Origin: Elephas maximus indicus | Taxonomy: Eukaryota > Chordata > Mammalia > Proboscidea > Elephantidae | Assembly: GCF_024166365.1 (NCBI RefSeq) | Contig: NC_064834.1 | Coordinates: 52,928,001 to 52,992,000, forward strand | DNA length: 64,000 bases | Direction: 5' to 3' | Notes under the pieces: model-generated | The model's input: the letters and a program-made list of their open reading frames with translations, nothing else | Database searches by the model: none | What the model was told of the DNA's origin: nothing | Part shown: positions 32,136 through 42,689 of the stretch, one piece after another | Layout of the letters: each line of letters opens with the position of its first letter | Numbering within the stretch: the stretch's first letter is position 1 | Translations under genes and position numbers: made by a program

Positions 32136-32460
32136 GAGGCCTGGTGGCTCAGTGGTTAAATGCTTGGCTGCTAACCAAAAGGTTGGTGGTTTGAACCCAG
32201 CCATTTGCTTTGTGGGAGAAAGTCCTGGGTTTCCAAAACCGTAATCTTTATGGGAGCAGATTGCCAGGTCTTTTCTGCCTGGGAGCCACTGGGTGGGTTC
32301 AAGTTGCCGACCTTTCAGTTAGCTGCCAAGCACTTAACCATTGTGCCATCAGGGCTCCTTCCTGTAAAGATTACAGCCTAGAAAACCCTATGTGACAGTT
32401 GTACTCTGTCACATGGGGTTGCTATGAGTCAGAATAGACTCAATGGCACTTAACAACAAC
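32136..32460 (+). mobile_element. Composite AfroSINE with a 5'-inverted copy
   Basis: Three blocks: + strand 5' half (32136-32244); - strand 5' half (32245-32358, from 'gtaatctttatgggagcag' to the head 'catcagggctcc'); + strand 3' half (32359-32460, 'tgtaaagattacagcc' to 'taacaacaac'). Blocks 2 and 3 break at the same internal position and are arranged as twin priming predicts. Block 1 is then a separate partial SINE. Confidence 0.8.
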
Positions 32461-33495
32461 TGCAGACCCCTCTTTCCACCTTCAGAATCTCTTCTTTTCT
32501 ACCTGCAGCTTTCAGCTCTGTCTGCCTCTCTTTACACAGAAAAATCTACCATCTTTCTCTTTCAAAGTAATAAAGGTTCATCAACACAAACCTGGGATTC
32601 CTTAGTGGGTGGAGAAGGGGCAAAGAATGTGAACTTGCACTTTGACTTTTTTTTTGGTCCCAGAAATGAGTAGAGTTGATCCTACCCACTCTTTGGAATC
32701 AATTCTCAGTCAATCCTCAATAGATTTGTCCTTATATTAAGTCCACAGAAAACCTCTGAGCTACCTTCTTTGTCTGGTTCTCACAGTTACCACTGGGAAT
32801 ACATAAAAGAGCTCTGCTCAGGACCTGAGAGGTGTAGAATCAAGAAGTCTCATCAAAGGCCTTAGAAGCTGGACGCTGCTTTGTTTTCTGGCACTGGTAC
32901 ATCTAGCATTAAATGAGGTGGGGGCAGCACAGTTCATACCCCTAAAGGGCTTGGCTGTGAGCTGGTCAAGCTCTCACAGAGTAGTGATGAGTTGAGTAAA
33001 AATGTTTTACCTACTACCACCACAAAGAGGCCTGCAGATTCAAGAGTGGCTCCTAGGCTCTGTCCTCTAGCTTTCTCCTCTTGCCCATGTCACAGTGTTG
33101 GGCCTTATGTCCTCTGACAATACAGGGAGACAGAACATCCATTTCCCTCTGCCTCTTCTCTCTCTTTCCTACCTCCACCCCAACCCATCTTCAGATTCCA
33201 TTTCAGTCCTGTCTTCCAAGGTCTGGTCCTTTCTTCGAAGGTTTCCCTCAGTCAGATTCCCTGACAGGCGACTGAAGTGGAGAGAATGTGGGAAGGTGAG
33301 CCCCCACAATAAGATAATTATATCTCTCAAAAGCCCAGCTTTACAATCCTTTGCACATCCTCTGGTATTATGTGATTCTTACTAAATACTCATAAATATT
33401 GTGAATTCCTGTTAAATTCCTCATGTCCAGAGTTGAAGGCAAATTAATGACCAAAACAAAACAAAACTACTCTGCCAAAATTAGATTCAAGTTTA
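32461..33495. other. Intergenic, no gene seen
   Basis: Unique sequence with pyrimidine-rich patches; no exon, RNA or repeat recognised. Confidence 0.5.
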
Positions 33496-33500
33496 GGCCT

Positions 33501-34110
33501 TGTTATGGATTGAATTGTGTCTTCTGTTTGTTTTTTTAATACCTGTGGAAAGCAGCCCTGGTGGCACGATGGTTAATCATTTGGCTGTTAGCTGAAAGGT
33601 TGGTGATTTGAGCCCATTAGCTGCTCCAAAAGAGAAAGATGTGGCAGTGTGCTCCCTTAAAGACTGCAGTCTTGGAAACCCTATGGGGCAATTCTACTCT
33701 GTCCTGTAGGGTCATTATGAATCAGAATCCACGGACAGCAAAAGGATACCTGTGGGTGTAATCCCACTTGGGAACAAGGTTTTTTTTTGTTATGTTAATG
33801 AGGTCATATCAGTGGAGGGTATGTTTTAAATTTAATCACTTTTGAGATGTAAAAAGAGCAGATTAGGCAGAGACTAGCTGGCACAAATGGAGGAAGATAG
33901 ATGTCACTTGGAGATCCTGGAGAGCTGAGGAACACTGAGGCTAGAGCAGCTGAGACAAGAATTTTCCCCCAGAACTAAGAGAGAGCCTTCCTCTAGAGCC
34001 GGTGCCCTGAATTTGAATTTCTAGCTTCCTCAACTGCGAGAAAATGAATTTCTGTTCTTTAAAGCCACCCACTTGTGCTATTTGTACAGCAGCACTAAGA
34101 AACTAAGACA
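33501..34110 (+). mobile_element. Solo MLT1-type LTR (ERVL-MaLR), split by an AfroSINE
   Basis: Starts TGTTATGGATTGAATTGTGT and ends '...aagaaactaagaca', flanked by the perfect 5-bp duplication GGCCT (33496-33500 and 34111-34115). The internal order (ATGAGGTCAT, 'ctcaactgcgagaaaatgaa', 'aagccacccact') fits MLT1. A non-coding solo LTR with no viral genes. Confidence 0.85.
33549..33745 (+). mobile_element. AfroSINE, full type, inside the MLT1 LTR
   Basis: Head 'agcagccctggtggcacga', centre present, 3' end 'ccacggacagcaaaagg'. The 10-bp duplication ATACCTGTGG flanks it (33539-33548 and 33746-33755). Confidence 0.92.
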
Positions 34111-34115
34111 GGCCT

Positions 34116-34533
34116 CAAACCCAGATCCTGGCAAATAAGCCTGTTATGTCTCCTGTGGGCCTGAATCCAGGATTCTCTGCCAGGACCTTGTCATCATCAT
34201 CATCATCACTATCCAACATTACTGAGTCCTTAACATGATCTGGGTCCCAAGTAAAGTATTTTACATGGATCGACTGTTCCTGGTCCTGCTAACTCTGAAC
34301 CAGGACAGTGGTTCACATTGTCAATCTTCAGGGCTCTGCTGCTAAGGAAGCAGCCCCTCAGTCAGCACTGGAACCAGCAGGGAGAGCCCAGAGGCTGCCT
34401 ATAAAGTTTAAATAGGTTGTTCTCTGACAGTCGGGACATGTTTGGGATGGTTCTCTGACAGTTTGGGACGAGAGAGTAGCATTCAGTCGTGCATCCATTT
34501 AATAACTATCTGGAGGGGTGCTAGCTTAGAATA
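34116..34533. other. Intergenic with a 31-bp imperfect tandem duplication
   Basis: A MIR-like scrap at 34190-34270 includes a (TCA)n run. TTCTCTGACAGT begins at 34420 and again at 34451, so a block of about 31 bp is partly duplicated in tandem. Confidence 0.5.
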
Positions 34534-34688
34534 GGAAACCCTGGTGGCGTAGTGGTTAAGTGCTATGGCTGCTAACCAAAGGGTCGGCAGTTCAAATCCA
34601 CCAAGTGCTCCTTGGAAACTCTATGGGACAGTTCTACTCTGTCCTATAGGGTTGCTATGAGTCAGAATTGACTCAATGGCACTGGGTT
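34534..34688 (+). mobile_element. AfroSINE, HSP (deleted) type
   Basis: Head GGAAACCCTGGTGGCGTAGT, central deletion ('ccaccaagtgctccttgg'), 3' end 'caatggcactgggttt'. The 12-bp duplication TAGCTTAGAATA / TAGCTTAGGATA flanks it (34522-34533 and 34689-34700). Confidence 0.95.
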
Positions 34689-34700
34689 TAGCTTAGGATA

Positions 34701-35973
34701 AGAAAATTCTGTGCTCAGGGAAGCTTTGAGATCAGAAATTAGTACAGAGCTTTAGGACCTTACATACTCTAACCTACCAAAATATTTATAGATGAAATAA
34801 AATGATATCTTAATTAGCTTCAATTTAATCCAGAGGAGAGGGGAAGAAGTGGGTGGGGGTACACATAAAGCAAAAGTGTCCACAACTCATTGTATTTGAA
34901 GCTGGGTAATGAGTAAAAGGAGATTTACTATATTATTGTCTTTACTGTTCTATATGCTTGAAATCTTACATAACTGAAAGTTAAATACACACATACATTC
35001 TATGTCTTCTTTCCCCTGTGTGTGTTTCTTTTAGGTGTTTTCCTTTTTCTTGGTTGTTTTGATATTGTTTCTGAACTAAAATGCTTTTTTTGAAAATGCC
35101 AGCCTATTTTAGCTGTGGTAATGACAAATAAGTCAAATGGGATTCACTGGCATTTGGCTAAGTGAGAAAAGGACAGTCATGGATTCCTAGGATCCAGATA
35201 CAGTGGTGGTAGTAGGACAATCATGGGATAATCCCAAGAAGACAAATATTCTGGGGCAGGAAATTGAGGCCTCTTTGTATAGCTGTCCCAGCTGCCTCCG
35301 CTACACTGCTGTTCCTTCTCAGCGTTGTTCCTCTCCAAAAATGTCTCTTGATACACAGAGAGTATTGCGTTTAGTATAAGGGGTAAATTTCTGACATTAA
35401 AGTTCTACCTTTCCTCCACCTCCTGCCCCATCTGCTCCCAGACCTCCTTGAAGCTAACAGTCTTGCCATCTGGATTTCTCTGCCTGTTGTGGAAGCTCTT
35501 TCTAGCTGAAAGTCCCAGTGAATTTTTTCCTGGTACTTGCTTCTGGGGTCTCCGTGAATGACCTGCCCTGCCCTGTGGGTCTATCCAACTTCAAATCTCC
35601 ACTCCTAAGGTGGTCCAGAGCTGGAATCTTCCATCGGTCCTTTCATAGACTTACTTCATCCTTTTCCACCCTGCTCTGGGCCCTCGGGGATAAACTTCTA
35701 TGGACTGCATCAAAGGCTCTCTTGCACTTGGGCTTCTGTTTGTGTTTAGCCGACAAGATATATAAAAGGATTAAAGAGCTGGAGGAGAGTAATGCTGAGG
35801 TATGAATTCTTCCAGATCTCTCCCTGTTGGGTTGCTGTGGAAGGGTTGCAACCCCTTTTGAAGGCCACAGCTCTTGTCAAGTGGCCTCTCCCCATAGCTA
35901 CCCTCTCAGGGTCTTGGAAGCCCTCCCTTTGACTCTTCAGACCTAGAAGCGATATGGCATTCTGGTGTTGCTG
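34701..35973. other. Intergenic, old L1-like patch
   Basis: 34775-34985 resembles an old L1M 3' end ('gaagctgggtaatgagtaaa', 'ctatatgcttgaaatcttac'). The rest, including 35518-35805 which is open on the + strand, shows no recognisable protein domain. Confidence 0.45.
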
Positions 35974-36167
35974 AACCAGTTGCCCTCAAGTTAACTCCAA
36001 CTTATGGCATCCCCATGTGTATTTGAATAGAACTGTGCTCCACAGGGTTTTCAATGACTGATGTTTTGGAAGTAGATCACCAGGTTTTTCTTCTGAAGTT
36101 AGTGGACTTAACCACCAACCTTACAGTTAGCAGTTTCATGTTAACTATTTGTACCCCCAGGGACTCC
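35974..36167 (-). mobile_element. AfroSINE, full type, degraded
   Basis: Minus copy from 'aaccagttgccctcaagtta' to 'cccagggactcc'. Many substitutions, an older insertion. Confidence 0.85.
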
Positions 36168-36414
36168 TTGCTATTACTAGTCCACGTGTATGCACTATCC
36201 CTTGTTGGTTTCCCTAAATCCTGCCCACATCTTTAAAGCAGGCCCTTAATTAAACACCCTTCAAATAATCAATTTACCTATGCTGGGACTCTGACTGAAA
36301 CAGGCCTACAGTGTTGCCAAGAGAGTCCTGGTTAGTAGGCATTCTTCTGTTTTGTTTCTCCTATAAAATGGAAGGGAGCTCTTGTGGTACAGTGATTAAG
36401 AATTTGGCTGCTAA

Positions 36415-38198
36415 AAATCAAATACCTATGCCCATTCAAAGACTTCACCAAAAGAGTAAAAAGACTACCTACAGACTGGGAAAAAGTTTTTAGCTATGAC
36501 ATTTCCACAGCATCTGATCTCTAAAATCTACATGATACTGCAAAAACTCAACTACAAAAAGACAAATAACCCTATTTAAAAATGGGCAAAAGATATGAAT
36601 AGACACTTCACTAAAGAAGACATTCAGGTAGCTAACAGATACATGAGGAAATGTTCATGGTCATTAGCCATTAGAGAAATGCAGATCAAAACTACAATGA
36701 GATTTCATCTCACTCCAACAAGGCCGGCATTAATCCAAAAAACACAAAATAATAAATGCTGGAGAGGCTGTGGAGAGATTGGAACACTTATACACCGCTG
36801 GTAGGAATGGCAAATGGTACAACCACTTTGGAAATCGATTTGGCACTTCCTTAAAAAGCTAGAAATAGAACTACCATATGACCCAGCAATCCCACTCCTT
36901 GGAATAGATCCTAGAGAAATAAGAGCCTTTACACAAACAGATATATGCACACCCATGTTTATTGCAGCACTGTTTACAATAGCAAAAATATGGAAGCAAC
37001 CAAGGTGCCCATCAATGGATGAATGGATAAATAAATTATGGTATATTCAGACAATGCAATACTATGCATTGATAAAGAACAGTGAGGAATCTGCGAAACA
37101 TTTCATAACATGGAGGAATCTGGAAGGCATTACGCTGAGTGAAATTAGTTGCAAAAGGACCAATATTGTATAAGACCACTATTATAAGATCTTGAGAAAT
37201 AGTTTAAACTGAGAAGAAAACATTCTTTTGCGGTTATGAGAGGAGGGAGGGTGGGAGAGAGGTATTCACTAATTAGTTGGTAGATAAGAACTACTTTAGG
37301 TGACAGGAAAGACAACACGCAATACAGGGGAGGTCAGCACAACTGGACTAAACCAAAAGCAAAGAAGTTTCCTGAATAAACTGAAGGCTTCGAAGGCCAG
37401 TGTAGCTGGGGCAGGGGTTTGGGGACCATGATTTCAGGGGACATCTAAGTCAGTTGGCGTAATAAAGTCTATTAAACATTCTGTATCCCACTTTGAAGAG
37501 TGGCGTCTGGGGTCTTAAACGCTAGCAAGCAGCCATCTAAGATGCATCAATTGGTCTCAACCCACCTGGATCAAAGGAGAATGAAGAACACCAAGGACAC
37601 AAGGTAATTACGAGCTCAAGAGACAGAAAGGGCCACATGAACCAGAGACGACATCATCCTGAGACCAGAAGAACTAGATGGTGCCCGGCTACAACTGATG
37701 ACTGCCCTGACAGGGAACACAACAGAGAACCCCTGAGGGAGCAGGAGAGTAGTGGGATGCAGACCCCAAATTGTCATAAAAAGACCAGACTTAATGGTCT
37801 GACTGAGACTGGAAGGACCCCAGTGGTCATGTCCCCCAGACCTTCTGTTGGCCCAGGACAGGAACCATTCCCGAAGCCAACTCTTCAGACAGGGATTGGA
37901 CTGGACAGTGGGTTGGAGAGGGATGCTGGTGAGGAGTGAGCTTCTTGGATTAGGTGGACGCTTGAGACTATGTTGGCATCTCCTGCCTGGAGGTGAGATG
38001 AGAGGGTAGAGGGGGTTAGAAGCTGGCGAAATCAACACGAAAACAGAGAGTGGAGGGAGGCAGCGGGCTGTCTCATTAGGGGGAGAGTAATTGGGAGTAT
38101 GTAGCAAGGTGTATATAAGTTTTTGTATGAGAGACTGACTTGATTTGTAAACTTTCACTTAAAGCATAATAAAAATTATAAAAAAAAAAAAAAAAACC
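36415..38198 (+). mobile_element. L1 LINE, 5'-truncated, inside an AfroSINE
   Basis: Starts in the late ORF2 region ('caaagacttcaccaaaag') and ends with AATAAA near 38169 and a poly-A tail. ORF2 remnants occur at 36595-36804 and 36814-37173, separated by a stop at about 36802. Collinear with the element at 4473. Confidence 0.95.
36490..37173 (+). pseudogene. L1 ORF2 C-terminal fragment with internal stop
   Basis: Contains the 'CGEIGTLIH' motif and the C-terminal block '...WKQPRCPSMDEW...' with a TAG in between. It lacks the endonuclease and catalytic RT core. Non-functional. Confidence 0.9.
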
Positions 38199-38441
38199 AG
38201 AATTTGGCTGCTAACAGAGAGGTTGGCAGTTCAAGCCCACAGGCTGCTATGCAGGAGAAAGATGTGGCAGTCTGTTTTCATAAAGATTTACAGCCTTGGA
38301 AACTCTATGAGGCAGTTCTACTTTATTTTATAGGGGTTGTTATGAGTTGGAATCAACTCCATGGCAACAGTTTTTTTTTGTTTTTAAATAAAATCGAAAG
38401 CTTCCTGAAAGCAGGGTCTCTCTGCAGAGTGATAGGCATAT

Positions 38442-38475
38442 AAACCAAAAAACCAAACCCGTTGCCGTCGAGTCA
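38442..38475 (-). repeat. AfroSINE 3'-tail fragment
   Basis: Only the last 18-20 bp plus tail of the SINE ('aaaaccaaacccgttgccg'). The flanks share 'tgatag', a possible short duplication. Confidence 0.6.
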
Positions 38476-39049
38476 TTGATAGAATATGCACTGATAGAAC
38501 TAATCCTGGCCCTGATCACCTCTTCCTTAGATGGTTTTTTAGAAAGGGAGGGGGATAAAATGAAAAACAGCTCCAGGTGATGTAAATATCTGGGAAATGA
38601 TGGCAGCTAGATAAAGGGAACCATCAATTAGACTGGTAGTGGTAGGGTCAGGAGACAGGCTAATTAAAGGGAAAACCAGTACTAAAGTCTGCAAAATGAA
38701 GTATGGTGAATACTATTGGTCAAACAGTGTCTAACAAATTTAAGCACAGAAATCTTGGGAAAAATAGCTTTGTAGCTTTGTCAGCACAAATGGCTGAAAC
38801 CTGATTATTCTCCCAAACTGCGAAAAACAGTACAACAAATGTATAAAGTATATTTTTATAATCAGACTGAATACTCCTTTTGTTTGCTTAGACAAAGGTT
38901 TCTGCTTTGAATGTTACTTTTAATAAATAAGAGATATCATCACTGCATTTAGGCTCTGGGCTTAGATGACCTGGAAGAGAATCCTGGGCCTGGGACACTC
39001 ATGCTCCAGTCCTTATCTCCATAGCCCCAGTTACCGTTTTTGTGCCACC
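38476..39049. other. Intergenic, unique AT-rich sequence
   Basis: No repeat or exon recognised. 38690-38950 is AT-rich and unique and could be conserved, but shows no distinctive motif cluster. Confidence 0.45.
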
Positions 39050-39482
39050 AGTTCCTCATGCACTGCTTTCACTCTCAACAGCCAGCACCCGTAGTCTCTT
39101 TGTCTGAGGGTCACCCTCAGTTGCTGGAGCCCACTTTGCCTGCCTGCCTGGAAAGGTGGACACACCTGGCAATTTACATCCACTCTCCAGTTAGCCCGTA
39201 ACCAATGACTGATATGTGTGGGAGGTATAAATACTCAAGCTAGCCTTGCCTGATAGGGACAGCTCTGAGATGTGACTATACTGTCTCCAGAGTATCCCTG
39301 TGGGATCCAGCCAAGATGTGGTCTGAGGGACTTTGCTTGACATTTTATTCTTGGTTGGTCTCCTTCCCTATCCTGCCCCACTCCCCCATTCTCCTTCAGG
39401 TTTTACTTGGAAATGCTTGAAAAACCACTTTCACAGAAATCCTTATCTTAGTGTCTGCTTCTGGGGAACCCAACATATGACA
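39050..39482 (+). mobile_element. Probable ancient LTR
   Basis: A TATAAATA at about 39227, a later GGGAACCCAACATATGACA terminus and pyrimidine-rich sequence between them suggest an ERVL-class LTR. Boundaries and family uncertain; no viral ORF is associated. Confidence 0.4.
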
Positions 39483-39599
39483 ACCACTTGGCCCATTCAA
39501 GGTATGGTCCAAGAGGCTAAAGATTACTACTAGAACTCCAGCCATCAAGTCTGTGCTCCATCAGTAGGAGGATACTGTGGAAGACAAAAGGATACTCCC

Positions 39600-39820
39600 T
39601 CCTTTTTAAGGATATACTTTAGAAGCCCAATAAAGAGTTATGTCATATCTCATTGGTAGCTGGGTGACCTTGGACAAGTTACTTAACCTCTCTCTGTCTT
39701 ATTTCCACATTAGTAAAATGGGGCCATAATAGTGCCTATCTCATTGGGCTGCTCTGAAAATTCATATAAAACCCTTAGAACAGTACCTGGCACATATGTT
39801 AGCGATTAATAGCTCTAAAT
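39600..39820 (-). repeat. MIR element
   Basis: 'gctgggtgaccttggacaag', 'ttaacctctctctgtctt' and 'cagtacctggcacatatg' in reverse MIR order. Confidence 0.88.
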
Positions 39821-40034
39821 TTCACATAATTTGCATATGCAGTCAAGATGAGTTCAGTTGTACCTTCCCCATCCTGAACTATTTAGTCTTAAAACCATTA
39901 TGTAGGGTAGAGTAAGGTTGATGTGCATGTTAAGAAGTGGTCTGGCATGGGGTGTTGGAGCCCAAGTGGTATGGTGAGGTCATCTATGTGGAGGAGGGAG
40001 CGAGCAGCAGTGATCAGAGACTGGTGACTTACAT

Positions 40035-40215
40035 GTCCTGTTGCTGTCGAATGAATTCCAACATAAGGCAACCCCATGTGTTACAGAATAGGATTGCTCC
40101 ATAGGGTTTTCTTGGTAGTAGTAATCTTTACAGAAACAGATTGCCAGGCCGTTCTTCCACAGTGCTGCTGAGTAGATCTGAACCACCAATGTTTAGGTTA
40201 CATACGTATATTGCC
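40035..40215 (-). mobile_element. AfroSINE, full type
   Basis: Minus copy from 'tcctgttgctgtcgaatg'. The head region is eroded ('tgtttaggttacatacg'). Confidence 0.82.
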
Positions 40216-40525
40216 TAACTGCCCACTGAGAGGATCTTGGAGCAACAATACTCAATAACGATGAGCACACTTAGTGCCCACTTCTTAGTTTCTAAATACC
40301 ATTCTCCACTAAAAGGAATCAGTGTTCCTCAGAGAAATGTCTGATTCCAGGACTGGGACAGGGAAAGTACAAGATTAGCCTAGAAAATTTTGTGCCATCT
40401 TGTACTTCCCTTGTTCAAGTCCTGGAATTTTTATGCAGCAATAGGTAATTAATATCAAGGCATAACCTGGGGAGTTTGAACTAAACCCAATTTGATTTTA
40501 TCTGTGTTCTGGAACATTCTATTTT
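40216..40525. other. Intergenic, no gene seen
   Basis: Unique sequence between the AfroSINE and an old LINE 3' UTR fragment. Confidence 0.45.
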
Positions 40526-40770
40526 AAGTTTTTTGTGTACATGGAAACAGTTTATTGATGAAAATATACATATAGAAAAGCATAGAAAGCGTAAGTGTAT
40601 AGCACAACAAATTTTCTATCCATTGAACACTCCGGTGTAACCATCACCTAGATCAAGAAACACCACAACTCTTAATTCTTTCAATCCCACACCCTCTGCA
40701 CCTCCTCTCCTCTTGGAAAGGAAGGGCAAATGATGGAGTCTGTCTGGCCTCCAGGTACCCCATGGCTTTC
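40526..40770 (+). repeat. Old LINE 3' UTR fragment
   Basis: 'gaaaatatacatatagaaaa', 'ggtgtaaccatcacctagat' and 'caagaaacaccac', in the same family as 31498 and 63865. Confidence 0.6.
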
Positions 40771-41124
40771 TCACATACCTGAATTTCTTAATACAGGTTC
40801 CCATGCTAAAAAACAAAACAGAAAAATGTACTCACCTATGAAGACAAAGTGTTAACAATGAAACAGTAAACAAAGTATAAAATAATTATTCTTTATCCTT
40901 TCTGGTTTAGCCAAAATATTATTGCTTTATAAGCCTTTCCCTATTCCCCAAGTAGAGCTAGTTAATATCCTATTTGATGCCACTATTGCATTTTCTACAT
41001 ACCTTACTTAATAGCACTTATCACAATGTAGTTTTTTCCCCCTCAGTCGTCTCCGTAGACAATGAAGAAGGAAATGTCTCTTCTTTTTCTGTGTACCCTT
41101 TGTAGCTGAAATTCAATAATAATA
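40771..41124. other. Intergenic; possible L2 end
   Basis: A 'tgtgtaccctttgtagc' block near 41090 may be an L2 remnant; otherwise unique, AT-rich. Confidence 0.4.
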
Positions 41125-41332
41125 ATAACGATTAACACTTATTGAGTTCCTACTATGTACCAGTGCTATAAATACTTTATATATATTAATCAATTTAAAT
41201 TTTAGAGCAATCCCATGGAGAAGTTACATTATAATCCTTATTTTACAAAAAGGGAAATGAATGCCCAATAGTAGAGACTAGATTTGAACTCAGGTAGTGC
41301 TCTGCAGCCCAATGCTCTTAACAATTATGGCA
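41125..41332 (+). repeat. MIR element
   Basis: 'taacacttattgagttcctac', 'tccttattttacaaaaaggg' and '...gctcttaacaattatgg'. Confidence 0.9.
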
Positions 41333-41489
41333 TCCTGTACAGCACAAGTTTATAATGAATCCATAGATAAATGAATTAATAACGAGTTATATTTACTGAA
41401 CTTGTTCCTTGAAGTCATTTGTGGGGCATGAACAGGATTTGGGCTTAAATATAATATGACAATCATTTGCAAAGTCTTGGTCTAGAAAA

Positions 41490-41710
41490 GGGTTTCTCAA
41501 CCTCAGCACCACTAACATTTTGAGCCAGATAGTTCTGTGTTGTGGGGGGCTGTCCTGTGAATCACAGGATGTCTAGCAGCATCCTTGGCCTTACCCACTA
41601 GGCGCTGGTAGCCACACACACCCCGACCCTGTGGTGACAACCAAAAACGTCTCTAGACATTGCCAAATGTCCCTTGGGGAACAAAATTGTCCCTGGTTGA
41701 GAGCCACTGG
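41490..41710. repeat. MER20 (hAT-type DNA transposon relic)
   Basis: 'gggtttctcaacctcagcac', 'ggatgtctagcagcatcctt', 'gtctctagacattgccaaat' and the 'ggttgagagccactgg' end: nearly full-length at about 220 bp. MER20 copies have been reported to act as regulatory elements in placental mammals (established for other loci). Confidence 0.9.
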
Positions 41711-41997
41711 CCTAGGACAACACTAATCTAGCAAAAGCTAATTTTTGCTAATGAAGGAAAGTAAGTAAACATAATACAGGAGAATAGAAAGTACAAAACC
41801 CTCTAATTTCCACATTCATTAGAAGGCGACTTCCTCAACCTCTCTTCTCCAACCCTATACAGGACCTGCATTTGCACCCATGCTCTTCTCCTTCTTTTTT
41901 GTCACAGGAGGCTAATCCCTCCATGGGTACCTGGATCCCATTATCAATTGTTAACATTTTACCCTATTATGCTTATTTGCTTTAGTTCTTTCACTCT

Positions 41998-41998
<1 letters not shown>

Positions 41999-42034
<36 letters not shown>
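41999..42034. repeat. (CA)n microsatellite
   Basis: About 18 uninterrupted CA units: the longest dinucleotide repeat in the window and likely polymorphic. Confidence 0.98.
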
Positions 42035-42037
<3 letters not shown>

Positions 42038-42261
42038 GCATACATTTTTTTTTCTAAACCATTTGAGAGTTAGTTGCAGGTGTCATAACATTTTACCGTA
42101 AATACTTCAGCATGTATCTCCTAAGAACAAGGATATTCTCTCACTCTCACAATAAAATTATTACACTCAGGAAATTTAAGATTGTTATAATACTAATGTA
42201 ATATACAGTCCATATTCAGTTCTTCCCCAAGTATCCCGATAATGTCTTTTACAGCTGTCTT

Positions 42262-42461
42262 TAGGAGTCCTGGTGGCATAAATGGTTAAGTGCTTGAATG
42301 CTAACTGAAAGGTTGGTGGTTCAAACCCAACCAGTGGCTCCATGGGAGAAAGACCTGATGATGTACTTCCCAAAGATTACAGCCAAGAGAATCCTATGGG
42401 GTTTTCTACTCTGTCACATGGGGTTGCTGTGAGTCAAAGTTGATTGAATGGCACCTAACAG
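42262..42461 (+). mobile_element. AfroSINE, full type
   Basis: Head 'aggagtcctggtggcataa', centre intact, 3' end 'gaatggcacctaaca'. The 9-bp duplication AGCTGTCTT flanks it (42253-42261 and 42462-42470). Confidence 0.94.
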
Positions 42462-42689
42462 AGCTGTCTTCTTTTGTATATTGTGTATGTATGTATGTGT
42501 GTGCGTATTGTTCCAGGGTCCAATTAGGGATCATGCGTTGCTCTTAGTTGTCAAGTTTCTTCAGTTTCCTGAAGAACTAGAGCTTCCCTTCTTTCAAACA
42601 AAGCAAAGCACAATTTTCCTGGACCTCTAACTTCCACTTTTAACCACTGTGTATCACTCTCCTCTCCTTGACAGCCATATGTTTTTTAA

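Larger units (their letters stand above)
36375..38390 (+). mobile_element. AfroSINE split by an L1
   Basis: The SINE head (36375-36414, 'gagctcttgtggtacagtg') stops in the tRNA region. The rest resumes at 38199 ('agaatttggctgctaac') and runs to about 38390. The 16-bp sequence AGAATTTGGCTGCTAA is duplicated on both sides of the L1 (36399-36414 and 38199-38214). Confidence 0.95.
41935..42600 (-). repeat. Old L1-type 3' UTR, split by an AfroSINE
   Basis: 'accatttgagagttagttgc', 'aatacttcagcatgtatctc', then, after the SINE, 'gtccaattagggatcatgcg'. Matches L1M/HAL1-like 3' UTR order. It contains a pure (CA)n at 41999-42034. Confidence 0.6.

Noticed and set aside
41999-42034. CRISPR-like or other regular repeat array
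   Set aside because: Only a dinucleotide microsatellite; no spaced direct repeats exist anywhere in the window, as expected for mammalian DNA.
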